DNA from: Collinsella sp.
GTDB taxonomy: Bacteria; Actinomycetota; Coriobacteriia; Coriobacteriales; Coriobacteriaceae
Assembly (NCBI GenBank): GCA_019413925.1
Contig: DXMY01000045.1
Coordinates: forward strand, 62,001-126,000
Reading direction: 5' to 3'
DNA length: 64,000 nt
Positions 63,719 to 64,000 of the stretch are shown piece by piece. Below the pieces are notes generated by a model. The model did no database searches and had not been told where the DNA came from. It saw only the letters and a program-made list of their open reading frames with translations. How positions within the stretch are numbered: the first letter of the stretch is position 1; every line of letters starts with the position of its first letter. The position numbers were made by a program, and so were the translations under genes.

Positions 63719-64000
63719 ATGTCAGAGCTTTTTATTCATAATAAGACGACAGTAATCAAGTTGATAATCAAGGCGGAGAACTGTCCTCTTTATTGCTTTG
63801 TAGAGCCTTTCTGAGCAGCTATTCTATTATTAGTCTGGATGAGTCTTGCAACAATTTAGATAGTGTTTCGATATCCTTTTTGAAAGTAGCGTCTACGCAG
63901 GAAATGAAAAAACATACCGCGATTACTGCGAATCATGGACATGGTTTCGAACAATTTGCAGACTATGTAATACAGTTCCAGGAGCCAGAAAAAACTATCC
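63719..64000 (+). pseudogene. AT-rich partial ORF, probably frameshifted, at the window edge
   Basis: ATG at 63719 follows AAGGGGATGGACAT and reads MSELFIHNK before stopping at 63814 after 31 codons. The adjacent frame is open from 63745 to the window end (about 85 codons: ELSSLLLCRAF, ISFLKVASTQEMKKHTAITANHG) but has no early start. A one-base shift near codon 8 would join them into one protein. Base composition is far more AT-rich than the rest of the window, suggesting acquired DNA. Family not recognised. Could also be two unrelated frames. Confidence 0.35.

Overview
The window reads as chromosome of a gut actinobacterium of the class Coriobacteriia, most likely Collinsella. The basis is high GC with strong GC3 bias, clear AGGAGG-type ribosome binding sites, CCA-encoded tRNAs, a split transketolase, an L31 leader, several sugar PTS operons, and family similarities judged by eye. 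No search could be run. There is no rRNA, CRISPR array, prophage or complete insertion sequence.

Layout. 0.1-2.3 kb: an ABC-2-type exporter fused to its ATPase plus a small secreted protein. 2.6-15.2 kb: housekeeping genes (rpmE with a leader, secA-prfB, a YitT protein, split transketolase, ftsEX, rnr). 15.4-16.7 kb: an orphan serine recombinase and a VanZ-like protein. 16.9-21.4 kb: a MurNAc uptake and recycling locus (RpiR regulator, murQ, PTS IIBC, mupG). 21.5-25.2 kb: an ArsC/Spx protein, tRNA-Gln and tRNA-Glu, a TPR protein with smpB, flavin reductase and a 47-residue rubredoxin. 25.4-33.3 kb: mntH and gltBD. 33.7-37.7 kb: an unknown protein, a PD-(D/E)XK nuclease-like gene between two repeat arrays, and an amidohydrolase. 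37.8-41.5 kb: a zinc-ribbon membrane protein and copper homeostasis (copA, copZ, csoR) with a CsoR-type operator. 41.8-47.8 kb: a membrane Ser/Thr kinase, an FHA protein and a DEAD-box helicase. 48.4-54.0 kb: a flavodoxin/ferredoxin protein and an alpha-glucoside PTS operon with its own antiterminator. 54.3-60.3 kb: a decayed region, an orphan RelB/DinJ antitoxin, a CPBP protease and a beta-glucoside PTS locus with a divergent AraC regulator. 60.4-64 kb: YgiQ, a DUF1275 protein and an AT-rich right edge with a broken or partial ORF.

The most unusual content lies between the genes. A family of 15-nt arms (TCTCRATCTGTAACA and its reverse complement) occurs as inverted pairs with a spacer of 25 nt (24 in one pair). 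Arms start every 40 bp in alternating orientation, so units repeat every 80 bp. There are 14 full units plus a half-site, at 25.3, 26.7, 34.4, 35.9, 41.6 and 45.2 kb. Two four-unit arrays tightly bracket the nuclease-like gene, which is the best candidate here for an undescribed system. A second structured family (about 234 bp, at 47.96 and 54.31 kb) has closing stems that differ by two compensatory base-pair changes. Other short dispersed families carry CCTGTCCC or TAGTCRTT motifs; one TAGTC element supplies the 3' end of the antitoxin gene.

All functions are read from motifs and context. Start codons follow the best ribosome binding site, so several proteins begin inside the longest open frame.
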